A stretch of 64,000 nt of DNA, taken from the NCBI RefSeq assembly GCF_902728235.1, contig NZ_CACVBO010000002.1:124001-188000 (forward strand), read 5' to 3'. Below, in pieces: positions 52,552 to 61,572 of this stretch. Under the pieces are notes generated by a model that saw only the letters and a program-made list of their open reading frames with translations, was not told the DNA's origin and did no database searches. Position 1 is the first letter of the stretch. Each line of letters starts with the position of its first letter. The position numbers and the translations under genes were made by a program. This stretch comes from Lentimonas sp. CC4 (GTDB lineage Bacteria; Verrucomicrobiota; Verrucomicrobiia; Opitutales; Coraliomargaritaceae).

Positions 52552-55500
52552 TTAAGGCAGCGTTACATGGCTGATCTCGACTGTGGCGATCGTGCTGTTG
52601 TCGTGAGAGGACGCGGCTAGACCGACTTCTGCTGTGCTATCCATAGTGACGGTCGCTTGGTTCACGAGTGCCCATGTATCTCCGTCCAAAGACGTGTAGC
52701 CGGTGAATACGTCGCCAGCACGCACGAGCTTGATCCATTTAGGATCTGATGCGCTGCCTTGTGTGATACCAGTTTGGGCTTGGGTATTTCCGTTGGTCGC
52801 GGCGCGATACGACATACGTGCCGATCCGTTGGGACGGATATACAGTGTGACGCATTTGGCCCCGGCGTCGGTTGATTCACGGAACATGACAGCACCTTTG
52901 GCCCATGAGTGTGTGTTTTCCACTGAATCAACCCGAGCGATGATTTCGCCGTCACCAGTGTGTGGCTGCGACAAGTAGAAGCAGTTGTCAGCCGTGGTGC
53001 TGATGTTACCGCCGCCTTCGATTGTGTAATTTCCGTCCACATCTGAAGTGGATGATCCTGCGAATGCCGGTGTGCCCACTTCGGTTTTCCATAGTAGGCG
53101 GGCTTCTTCCGTTTCGAGATTCACCCAGGCTTCGACACCAGGGTAGGAGCGTGCGTAGGCATATCCATCGATGGTCGGATCAGTCAGTGGCGCTCCCAAG
53201 GGTCGACTCAAGACATCAATACCGCTACTATCCCATTTCCAATCGGCCTCTAATGCGTTCACACCATCTTGATAGCTGAAGTAAGCATTTTCTTCAGCCG
53301 CGACCAAGAAAACGCTCAGTGCGAAATCGATACTAGCTTCGAACAGTTCCTGATCATCGTAGGTCGCACCGTCGTCGCCGTCGGTTTCGGTGAAGCCGAT
53401 GGGGCCGGATTGCAGCATCATGATTTTTCCGCGAGATAAGCCTTCGCGCATTAGCTGAATGGTCACGGCCGTTGCATCAGCGACGCTTTGCTCTGGCGAA
53501 CTCGATTTATTTGGTAGGCGCCAGCGCTCGAAATAAGAGGCTTCCATGATTTCCATCATCGCGCGATCGCCATTCGGATTCTCATTTCGAAGCGTGTTAC
53601 CTGTGAGCAATTTCCCCGCAGGCATCTGCTGCTTGAGGCTGTAGAGCATGTCTACATAATTCGATGATGGATTGCCGTCTGCATCGATTAGCGGCACATC
53701 CCCCCCACCGACTTTATCCAGAAAGATCCCGTCAATATTGGCGAGGCCATCTGGATCATCAAAGACACTCAGAGCTGCATCGATCCACCACTCTCTGAGT
53801 TCGGGAATATCTGCATTATACTTTCTGTAGATGTCACGAATGAGGGAGTAAGTTCTCGTTCCATCTGCATCTTCTGTATATTGGCTCCAGTCGTCTGAAT
53901 TGTAAGAAGCGTCTGAGGCATATCCACCATAGTGGACGACAGTGTTGCGGTAATAGAGCGTCGTGATGTCGGAGTTGACTGCTTTCAATCGAGTGGATGC
54001 GTCGATGATGCCTGCTTCGATGCTGGCTTGCCCTTGATTATTTGCCTTTTCGAGCATGACCACTTGGTAATTATTTGCGATCGAGTTCACTTCATCCGTG
54101 GTAAAGGCGCTGCTACTTCTGACGGCTAACCAGCGCGGCACTGAGCCCCAAGAGAACTCAGGGTAATTGGTGAAGTCTGTTTGGACTGGATACGGATCGA
54201 TATAGCCTGGGCCAGTTGGATCATTCGAATAGTCAGACAAATCCTCAACGTATGGAGCCGATGGGTTCGATACGGTGAACTCGAATGCGAGCCCAGTGAT
54301 GGCCCATGTGCGAGTGGCGTAATAACTTCCAGCCCCTGTCACTGTAAAGGTCTGGACTGGGGCGGTCGCGAAACTCGCTGTCGCTGATGAGAAGATGCCG
54401 GAGTCCAAGTTCGTGCCAACTCCGCGAATGTGTGCATGATCTCTGCCTCCATTGGTTTCCAGCACGTCCATTTGTTTGAAGCCATCAAAGGTAGCGACAA
54501 AACCTGAGGCAGATACAGCCGCGTTTTCGACGGTGATCTGCAAGCTTTCGCCAGCATCGAGATCATAGTCATCACCGACTCCTAAGTTGCCGTTGATATC
54601 CGTGACATCGGAGGCGCTCCCTAGCGTGACTGAGGACAGGCCAGGTGTGGCATCATACGTGTAGGTGCTTCCTGAGAATGCTTTGACTCGTAGGTCGAAG
54701 GTGAAGGTGTCATTGGCACCATCACCGTCGTAATCACTGCCCGACCAAGTCACCGCATAGACTAGGTCAGCTCCATCTTGTGTTCTGACACAAGATAGGC
54801 CAGGGGCATCCAAGGTCGCATAACCATGGCCAGTATTCACAATCATATCCTCGGCGACTGCGTTGGCACCGCCTGCATTGGCCGCAGCGGTAAACCAGAA
54901 CTTAGAATACGCATCCTGCTTTGGCACGATGTTCAGATCCATGCTGTCGGAATCATACGTGAGCGTGGCACTGCTTCCGCTATCAAGGCCGATGATGGAT
55001 ACATCTGCCGCGGCAAACACACCTGTTCGCGAGGCATAGGAAGCGAGTTCGATCGAACCGCCTCCTGCCCAGTAGTTGCTTAAATCGATAATTAACTCGG
55101 AGCCCGTTTCGACTTGGAGGGTGCCACTGATGTCGATGTGACTAGTGCCAGATTGGCCAGATACAAACTGAAGGATTCCAAGGTTATATAACTCTAGGTC
55201 GCTCGTCGCAATCGTGACAGATTCGCCGACAGTCGACAGGACGCCATTCGCGTATACGCTCAACGCTCCAGCAGTGTCTAGACTGGAGTCTCCGGATAGC
55301 TCATACATACTTTGTGATGTGCTGAGTTGACCGATACCTAAATAGCCACCGGCGATGACGGCTCCTGAGGATTGGTCAATCCAAACGCCAGGACTGGCCA
55401 AATAACCGACATCCATATTCTTGAAGCTGGAGGTGTTCGCTGAAATATCCATACCAGCTCCAGCTCGCATTTTTAGGTTCACGGAATTTGCGGGTGTGAG

Positions 55501-55707
55501 GACATCGCTTTCGATGCTTACGTAATCGTTCGCCGCGAGAACCGCATAATCGGTCGCGCTGGTTCCGGGCAGATAGGTCTTTGACCAATTATCAATCGTA
55601 TTCCAGTTGGAATCGATGCCCTGGTTGTCCCATTGGATAGAGGCTCCATAGGCACTCTGTGCTAGCATCAGTGCGCTAGCAGTCAGAAGAAACGGGGTAG
55701 TTTTCAT
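52552..55707 (-). CDS. secreted solenoid protein with putative glycosidase domain and LamG/DUF1349-like tail
   Basis: The 1051-residue protein has a signal peptide (MKTTPFLLTASALMLAQSAYG) and a short beta-solenoid (about 25-260). Next is an unassigned beta region (about 265-495, VAEDMIVNTGHGYATLDAPG). A TIM-barrel-like putative glycoside hydrolase region (about 520-860) contains DFTNYPEFSWGSVPRWLA, NIDGIFLDKVGGG and LLTGNTLRN; the GHL15-type families look like this. The tail (about 865-1050, GDGEIIARVDSVENTHSWAK and GAVMFRESTDAG) is a concanavalin-like module. Asp in IFLDK and Glu in MEIMEASYF are catalytic candidates. The 59561 product shares the barrel. The ATG four codons into the frame gives the best signal peptide. 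Confidence 0.7.
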   Translation of the reverse strand: MKTTPFLLTASALMLAQSAYGASIQWDNQGIDSNWNTIDNWSKTYLPGTSATDYAVLAANDYVSIESDVLTPANSVNLKMRAGAGMDISANTSSFKNMDVGYLASPGVWIDQSSGAVIAGGYLGIGQLSTSQSMYELSGDSSLDTAGALSVYANGVLSTVGESVTIATSDLELYNLGILQFVSGQSGTSHIDISGTLQVETGSELIIDLSNYWAGGGSIELASYASRTGVFAAADVSIIGLDSGSSATLTYDSDSMDLNIVPKQDAYSKFWFTAAANAGGANAVAEDMIVNTGHGYATLDAPGLSCVRTQDGADLVYAVTWSGSDYDGDGANDTFTFDLRVKAFSGSTYTYDATPGLSSVTLGSASDVTDINGNLGVGDDYDLDAGESLQITVENAAVSASGFVATFDGFKQMDVLETNGGRDHAHIRGVGTNLDSGIFSSATASFATAPVQTFTVTGAGSYYATRTWAITGLAFEFTVSNPSAPYVEDLSDYSNDPTGPGYIDPYPVQTDFTNYPEFSWGSVPRWLAVRSSSAFTTDEVNSIANNYQVVMLEKANNQGQASIEAGIIDASTRLKAVNSDITTLYYRNTVVHYGGYASDASYNSDDWSQYTEDADGTRTYSLIRDIYRKYNADIPELREWWIDAALSVFDDPDGLANIDGIFLDKVGGGDVPLIDADGNPSSNYVDMLYSLKQQMPAGKLLTGNTLRNENPNGDRAMMEIMEASYFERWRLPNKSSSPEQSVADATAVTIQLMREGLSRGKIMMLQSGPIGFTETDGDDGATYDDQELFEASIDFALSVFLVAAEENAYFSYQDGVNALEADWKWDSSGIDVLSRPLGAPLTDPTIDGYAYARSYPGVEAWVNLETEEARLLWKTEVGTPAFAGSSTSDVDGNYTIEGGGNISTTADNCFYLSQPHTGDGEIIARVDSVENTHSWAKGAVMFRESTDAGAKCVTLYIRPNGSARMSYRAATNGNTQAQTGITQGSASDPKWIKLVRAGDVFTGYTSLDGDTWALVNQATVTMDSTAEVGLAASSHDNSTIATVEISHVTLP

Positions 55708-55886
55708 AAGAGCGATCAATTAAGATCTATGTTGGTTGTGGGGTTATAGGAGAGCAAATGTGCTCAGTGATTTCCAACGCTTGCAGTGTTGTTGAAATTG
55801 GGGTGTTTAAGTAGAGCTTGATTCATTGAGGGGGCTTTGAATCTTTAGTGGGGTATGCTCGGATAGTATCAGCTTATAAAGCATAT

Positions 55887-55910
55887 GATACCCCAATATA
55901 TTGGGGGGTC
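55887..55910. promoter_or_regulatory. GATACCCC dyad in the shared promoter region
   Basis: GATACCCC, AATATA, TTGGGGGGTC. It lies 177 bp from the chosen minus-strand start at 55707. A further half-site TGGGGTATG is at 55849-55857. The 55720-56093 gap between divergent genes otherwise shows no gene. Confidence 0.4.
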
Positions 55911-56054
55911 TTTGGGAGTGAATGTGTGTCTTAACTCAATTAATAATCGATAGTCTCAGTCTATGCGTGAGCTGTCGTGCGGTATCGAAAGCTGAATGGC
56001 TCTCTGTCGTCTTAACACTTTTACCGCTGTTTTACACTGGATGCTCCTTTTGAT

Positions 56055-56076
56055 TTACCCCCGTATTAGTGGGATA
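56055..56076. promoter_or_regulatory. ACCCCC/GTGGGATA dyad before the 56106 gene
   Basis: TTACCCCC, GTATTA, GTGGGATA. It is 30 bp before the ATG at 56106 and is the inverse form of the site at 52428-52450. Confidence 0.5.
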
Positions 56077-56105
56077 CCCAAGCGAGCTATTTAGTGTATA
56101 CTCCT

Positions 56106-59100
56106 ATGGATATCCCCATGAGCGCTTTCAATTCTACCCTCATATACCTTACCTCTCTGACTAGTGTCGTCTCATTGCAGGCAGCTAGTAATATCTTTCA
56201 AAACACGAGCAGTGATGGTCTCTGGCAGACGGCTAGTAATTGGTCGCTCAGCACCGTTCCGACGAGTGTGGACACTGCGATTGTTAACTCTGGACGATCG
56301 GTGAGCATCACTGTGGCTGCTCCGGAGCTAGATAAATTAATCGTCGGCAATAATGCCTTTACCACTACAGCAGTCACTATCCACGCGGATTTAACGGTCG
56401 CTGATATACGTGTGGCAGTCGCCTCGGGTTCGATTGGTCATATTATTCAGAGCGATGGAGTCGTCACTTGCACGAGTGGCTTTGCTCTGGCTGCAACGGG
56501 GTCGGGTGCTGCGGACGGTGGTTACGCAATCAGCGGTGGGAGTTTGGTGTTCACGGGGGTGGACCTACAGGTCGGCACTCTGGGGGCGGGAAGTTTCGTT
56601 GTCGATGGATCGGCTGCGACGTTGATTAGTGGCGGCTCTCTGACCTTAGGTAGTCAGGGGACGTTGTGGTTTGAGCTCGATACACTGGGTGCGACGCCCT
56701 TGAACTTGTCGGGAGATTTTACGGTGGATGCGGCCAGTCAGCTGGTCGTTGACGGCAGTGCCTATGAGGGCGGCGATGGGTATTTTCCTTTAGTTTTGGT
56801 GTCTGGAGCGCTGGGGCGTGTTGATTTATCAAATGTTACATTGTCAGGATTCGGCTCGCGTGAACCATCGCTGGTGGAGCAAGAGGATGGCCTGTGGTTG
56901 CGGTTGCTTGCCCCGCCAAGCCTTTCGCAGGAGTTATGTTCGCTCGTGCCAGACAGCACAATTGCGGTCGACTACACGCAGTCACAGTTTGCCGTTTCGC
57001 GCGCGTATGATCCATCGGGCTCTATTTGGACCCCGATCTTTAGCGAAGCACACGTGATGGATACACTATTGAAGCAGGATGTGTTGGATGCCGGCAGTGG
57101 TGCGATCAATCGATCATGGGAATTACGTGTTGCGCGAAGTGGGGCACTCTACTCGTTTGTGACTCCAGCATTGGGGGAAGCGATGCCACCGCAATGGCGT
57201 GCTCCGAACGGCGAGCATGGCAGCAGCTTCGCTCCGTGGATTGACGATCTATGGCAAGGAGTGGCAGTGGATACGATTGCTAAGAATGCATCTGATGAGA
57301 AGTGGTTCATTCATCAGGCAGGCACGTATATGAGAGACCACTCACAGACCGAGCCTTATTATTCGCCGCAGGTTGCTGCGGAGGTGGATCTCGCCGAGCG
57401 TAGTTTTACCACTGTGAACTGGGGTCAGCAGGCGCATACGGATTTGTTTGCAGATGAGCTCACGAGTAATGATTTCCAATCGCACTTGCTCTACTACACT
57501 CGGATTCGCGATCTCGGGCAGGGACTGATCGAGGTGTCCCTTGGGTTTTATAACTTTGGGGACGAGTATATTAATCACATCAATGTGCCTTGGGGCGGAT
57601 TTCGACAAACCAGCTTGAGTGATTACTTTCTATCTAAGCCAGACGGAACTTGGGCAAATGCCTCGACGGGCTGGGATGGCGATGCAGATCTGACTAAAGA
57701 CTTTGATGAAACTGGAGGCTGGATGGGCTTCAGTGATTCTGCCGATGGTAGCACTGCTGCGATCGCGCTCGTCTATGGATCTGATAGTAGCCCGCTGTTG
57801 GAGGATCAGCCATCGGAGAGTTACATGTGGTGGAAGCTGACAGATGCGAGCCCAGAGGATGATGATCCAGCAGGCTCCCGAAACTACGCGGTCTTTGCGA
57901 CGGTGCGTAAATATAATATCCCACAAGGCAATGGTGTTTGGGGGCGCTACTATTTCGTCATGGGCGATGATGTCGCCGACGTGGCCGAGCGGATCGAGGC
58001 GCGTGGTTTATTACAGGGCGATACACTGTTCCCATTTGATTATACTGAGGATTCTTCGCCACTGGTTGGATATAGTTTCAGTGGAAGTGGTGAGGACTTC
58101 CGCGTCGAAGTCGCAACCGAATCACCGCAATTTTATTTGTATGCACAACCAGTGGCAGGTGGTTTTCCCATTTTTGAAATTATCGAAAACGATTACAGCC
58201 GCTACCTGACTTGGGATCCGTATGCCACTGGAGTCGTTAAAACCTATGATGGCACGATCGCTGGCATACGGCTACTCGGTTTTGCTCTGCGAACTGAAGC
58301 TATTAACGTTGGTGAGTTCACTTATGACTACGACGATTTAGCTACGGTGTTAGCAGGGGCGACAGGGAACTATCTTCCTGCAGGAGAAACACTGTTAGTG
58401 CGTGCGGGCGTCGCGGCCAGTATGCCCGATGCCGTGGCTCATTGGAGCCTAGACAATGCCTCTGGCCTCGTGGCTTCAGATATTGAAGATGGCAACTATG
58501 ATGGAACCGTGACGGGTGCGGTGTGGGACGTTGGTGTCGAGCGTGGAGCTCTAAATTTCGATGGCAACGCGAACTACGTCAGTGTCCCGACAGACGCATT
58601 CGTTGCTATCAGCTCTCAGTTAAGTATTGCGCTTTGGGCATACGGCGGCAGCTCACAACCAGCAAAGGATTCCGTCTTTTATGCCGCCGATGCTGACGGC
58701 AATCGGGTGCTGAATATTCATCTGCCGTGGGATTCATCAGTGGTGTATTGGGATGCCGGATACTCAGACGGCTATGATCGGATTAACAAGTCGGCTGCCC
58801 CGGATCACTACATGGGGCAGTGGAACCATTGGGTGTTTACCAAAAATGCAAGCACCGGGGAGATGAAGATTTATTTGAATGGCGCTCTATGGCACAGCGG
58901 CACTGGAAAGACGAATATAGTGAGCGGAATCACGGGCGCCTGGATCGGATGTTCGGATGATCCCAGCACTGGGAGCTACGATGGGCTGCTTGACGAGGTC
59001 ATCTTGTATGACGCTGCCCTGTCGAGCGCTGAAGTCGCGACGCTTTACAGCCATTATACCTTGCCCAAGGATTATAACGCTTGGGTGTCCGAATATCCAG

Positions 59101-59474
59101 CAATGCTGGATCCCACCTTTGCTGGTGACCCTGAGCCAGACGGCATCGCTACAGGCCTAGAGTATGTGCTCGGCGGTAGCCCGACTGCGCAGGATGAACT
59201 CATACTTCCAGTGCTGGATGCCAGCGGCGAGCACTTCGTCTTCACTTTCACGCGCAGGGCAGATGCGGTGTCATTCACTACTCAAATATTTCAATATGGT
59301 TCAACGCTGACTGGATGGGAGGATGTGCGTATTTCCTCTCCTGCAGGGGCTGAAGTGAGTTTTGGCCCCGTGGAGTCGGGCTTACAATCAGTGACTGTAA
59401 CCCTTCGCAAAGCTCTCGCAATCGATGGCAAATTCTTTGGCCGCCTTCAGGTGCATTCTGAAGGATCGTTTTAG
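56106..59474 (+). CDS. secreted solenoid protein with unrecognised central domain, LamG domain and C-terminal module
   Basis: The 1122-residue protein has a signal peptide (about 5-28) and a beta-solenoid (about 29-265, repeats such as GGSLVFTGVDLQVGTLGAGS). The central region of about 480 residues (280-760) is one I do not recognise. It is rich in Trp, Tyr and Asp (SWELRVARSGALYSF, NHINVPWGGFRQTSLSDYF, TVRKYNIPQGNGVWGRYYF) and could be a new lyase or hydrolase. A LamG-like domain follows (about 778-985, VAHWSLDNASGL, LDEVILYDAALSSAEV). The module ending (GDPEPDGIATGLEYVLGG, FQYGSTLTGWEDVR) is shared with the 49378 product. A GTG at 56094 and an ATG at 56118 are alternative starts. Confidence 0.7.
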   Translation: MDIPMSAFNSTLIYLTSLTSVVSLQAASNIFQNTSSDGLWQTASNWSLSTVPTSVDTAIVNSGRSVSITVAAPELDKLIVGNNAFTTTAVTIHADLTVADIRVAVASGSIGHIIQSDGVVTCTSGFALAATGSGAADGGYAISGGSLVFTGVDLQVGTLGAGSFVVDGSAATLISGGSLTLGSQGTLWFELDTLGATPLNLSGDFTVDAASQLVVDGSAYEGGDGYFPLVLVSGALGRVDLSNVTLSGFGSREPSLVEQEDGLWLRLLAPPSLSQELCSLVPDSTIAVDYTQSQFAVSRAYDPSGSIWTPIFSEAHVMDTLLKQDVLDAGSGAINRSWELRVARSGALYSFVTPALGEAMPPQWRAPNGEHGSSFAPWIDDLWQGVAVDTIAKNASDEKWFIHQAGTYMRDHSQTEPYYSPQVAAEVDLAERSFTTVNWGQQAHTDLFADELTSNDFQSHLLYYTRIRDLGQGLIEVSLGFYNFGDEYINHINVPWGGFRQTSLSDYFLSKPDGTWANASTGWDGDADLTKDFDETGGWMGFSDSADGSTAAIALVYGSDSSPLLEDQPSESYMWWKLTDASPEDDDPAGSRNYAVFATVRKYNIPQGNGVWGRYYFVMGDDVADVAERIEARGLLQGDTLFPFDYTEDSSPLVGYSFSGSGEDFRVEVATESPQFYLYAQPVAGGFPIFEIIENDYSRYLTWDPYATGVVKTYDGTIAGIRLLGFALRTEAINVGEFTYDYDDLATVLAGATGNYLPAGETLLVRAGVAASMPDAVAHWSLDNASGLVASDIEDGNYDGTVTGAVWDVGVERGALNFDGNANYVSVPTDAFVAISSQLSIALWAYGGSSQPAKDSVFYAADADGNRVLNIHLPWDSSVVYWDAGYSDGYDRINKSAAPDHYMGQWNHWVFTKNASTGEMKIYLNGALWHSGTGKTNIVSGITGAWIGCSDDPSTGSYDGLLDEVILYDAALSSAEVATLYSHYTLPKDYNAWVSEYPAMLDPTFAGDPEPDGIATGLEYVLGGSPTAQDELILPVLDASGEHFVFTFTRRADAVSFTTQIFQYGSTLTGWEDVRISSPAGAEVSFGPVESGLQSVTVTLRKALAIDGKFFGRLQVHSEGSF

Positions 59475-59560
59475 GACACAAGTCCTAGTTGTCACAATTA
59501 AATCCTCAAAAGCCTTCTCCAACCAAAAGCATCCTCTCGATTCTTATTTAACCGTCTCTA

Positions 59561-61240
59561 ATGAAAACCCGGTCACTTATACTCCTCTGTTTTATTCTAC
59601 TTGGTGGCGCACTCGCGACTAAGGTCTGGTTATCTTCCGGACGCACCGCAGAGCCCCAGGTTCATCGTGAACCGGTCACAACTAAGGAAGAACCGGTCAT
59701 CGTTGAAGCATTGCCGACAAGGCCTGAGCCAGAAGCACCAATTGTTACCGTCGAACCTGCCGTCGCCCCTCCAGTTGTAGCCGAACCGCCAAGGCCGAAT
59801 CCGATCGAATGGATTCAACATAACTGGAAGGGCAGACTACGCACTGTCACCATCAATCAAGCCGTCGAAATTCCTTTAATGATTGACGGCGAAACTGTCG
59901 GCTCCGCTTGGATCGATGAAGCCAGTAAATTGCCGATCCACGCAATGGACGATGAAACGATCACTGTGGAATATATGAATGCCTTACACGCTCTGCCACA
60001 TGCATCGACCAATATTCGAGAACTTGCTGAGCACTCCATTGACCGTGCGATGCAACTCGCCGCACAGCCCCACGCTCCAAACACGGCGCAGCCTGTAAGC
60101 AGCGATACATCCAACGCTTCAAATGCTCCAGTTCGTAGACTCAGTGGAACATTTCCCAACAAATTCCCACTCTTTTCCTGGGATAAGGTGCCTGTCTATA
60201 AAATGTTTGGCGATGGGAATGGACTCACGGATGCGCAGGCACAGTTTATTGCCGCAAGCACTGACTTTGTTTGCTTTGAGAAGCAACATGGCAGCGGCCA
60301 ATACCAGACAGTTGAAGATGGCACGAAACACGACATTGCCCTGCTTAAAAAAGAAAATCCGAAGCTCAAAGCACTCATGTATCTGAATGGGTCTATACTC
60401 TGGCCGAACGGTAGTGCGGTCAGGGCGCTCTTTGATACTGAGAACGAGCGAAACTACTATCGTGCCCCGATCAAAAAGGAGTATGAAGCGTGGGCGATAA
60501 AGCAGAAAGACGGGACGCCTTATACGCGGGGGACACCTAGGTTTAAGCAGTTCTTTATGAATATCGCGCACCCTGAGTATCAGCAATGGTGGGTGGATAC
60601 CGCAGTAAACGGAGTGAATTACACGGAAGCGGATGGGATATATATTGATGCGTTCTGGATACCCACGTTTTTGATGAAGTATAATGACCTAACGGAAGAC
60701 GATTCAAATAAGGCACGAAAAGTCATATTAGATGCCTTAAGGGCAGAATTAGGGCCCGATAAAATTATTTTCATCAATCAGGGCAATGCAGTTGGCGTCT
60801 TATTGGATGGCGGTGAAGGTTTCATGTTTGAAAATTATAAGCCAGAAACCTGCACGCCTGAAGAAATTATCAATGACTGGAAGCAGATGAAAATCTTTCA
60901 TGACAGAGGTAAGCTATCGGTCTGGAGAATTGGAGTTAATAATACGGGTGATACCAAAGAGGCTAATCAGGAATGGGAAGAGCGGTCAGAGGAGTTGGCA
61001 ACTTTCTGGACTGCGGCTTTTCTCATTGGCGCACAGGAGTATAGTTATTTCCAATACGGATGGGGGTTTCAGCTGTATAAAGGCGGTGCACTCGTTGATT
61101 ACCCTGAGTTTAATAAACGCTTGGGCGCACCGAAAGGTGACTATCAACAAGAAAGCGATTTTGTATTTACACGCAGTTTTGAATTCGCGGAGGTCTGGGT
61201 GGATCTTCAAAACCACCAAGCTCGAATCGATTGGAAATGA
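59561..61240 (+). CDS. membrane-anchored putative glycosidase (paralogue of the 52552 barrel)
   Basis: The 559-residue protein has an N-terminal hydrophobic segment (LILLCFILLGGALATKVWL). A proline/glutamate-rich linker follows (about 30-76) that could reach across the cell wall space, then a small domain (about 78-185) and a barrel-like region (about 200-559). The barrel has FPLFSWDKVPVYKMFGDGN, LKALMYLNG, ADGIYIDAFWIP and AQEYSYFQYGWG. The order of blocks matches the putative glycosidase part of the 52552 product, including the start (PEFSWGSVPRW) and end (VWVDLQNHQARIDWK against AWVNLETEEARLLWK). The Asp in IYIDAF and Glu in EGFMFENY are candidate catalytic residues. Confidence 0.65.
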   Translation: MKTRSLILLCFILLGGALATKVWLSSGRTAEPQVHREPVTTKEEPVIVEALPTRPEPEAPIVTVEPAVAPPVVAEPPRPNPIEWIQHNWKGRLRTVTINQAVEIPLMIDGETVGSAWIDEASKLPIHAMDDETITVEYMNALHALPHASTNIRELAEHSIDRAMQLAAQPHAPNTAQPVSSDTSNASNAPVRRLSGTFPNKFPLFSWDKVPVYKMFGDGNGLTDAQAQFIAASTDFVCFEKQHGSGQYQTVEDGTKHDIALLKKENPKLKALMYLNGSILWPNGSAVRALFDTENERNYYRAPIKKEYEAWAIKQKDGTPYTRGTPRFKQFFMNIAHPEYQQWWVDTAVNGVNYTEADGIYIDAFWIPTFLMKYNDLTEDDSNKARKVILDALRAELGPDKIIFINQGNAVGVLLDGGEGFMFENYKPETCTPEEIINDWKQMKIFHDRGKLSVWRIGVNNTGDTKEANQEWEERSEELATFWTAAFLIGAQEYSYFQYGWGFQLYKGGALVDYPEFNKRLGAPKGDYQQESDFVFTRSFEFAEVWVDLQNHQARIDWK

Positions 61241-61400
61241 ATTTGGATAAATGTGAGGGGGCGGCTCTGGGTGTATGGCCTGCTGCGTTCTCTGTGCTGC
61301 CACTTCTCCGTAGTCAACAGATTCGCCCTGATTTTGCGTTATCCTGCAATTGAACCATCGATTCGCTCGAGCGCATTCACTCAGTAAAAATACACCCCTT

Positions 61401-61572
61401 ATGAAAAAGAACACGATTACACAATTCGCCCTGCTTACTGCAGCTGGGCTCTTTGCTTCTTCCGCGAGTGCGGCATCACTTAGCGTTGGTAACTGGGATG
61501 GAAATAATGTTGGGGCGTATTTAGGAGGCTGGACGGTTACAGCGGCCGACAGTGGCAACGATGTGCTTTACC
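61401..61572 (+). pseudogene. 5' fragment of a PEP-CTERM-type gene
   Basis: The frame opens with a signal peptide (MKKNTITQFALLTAAGLFAS, ending SASAASL) and about 30 residues of a beta-rich domain. It then runs into sequence that is antisense to uxaB and stops soon after (61673). No PEP-CTERM tail is present. The leader TACACCCCTTATG resembles that of the 18979 gene. The gene has been cut at about 61560-61575. Confidence 0.7.
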
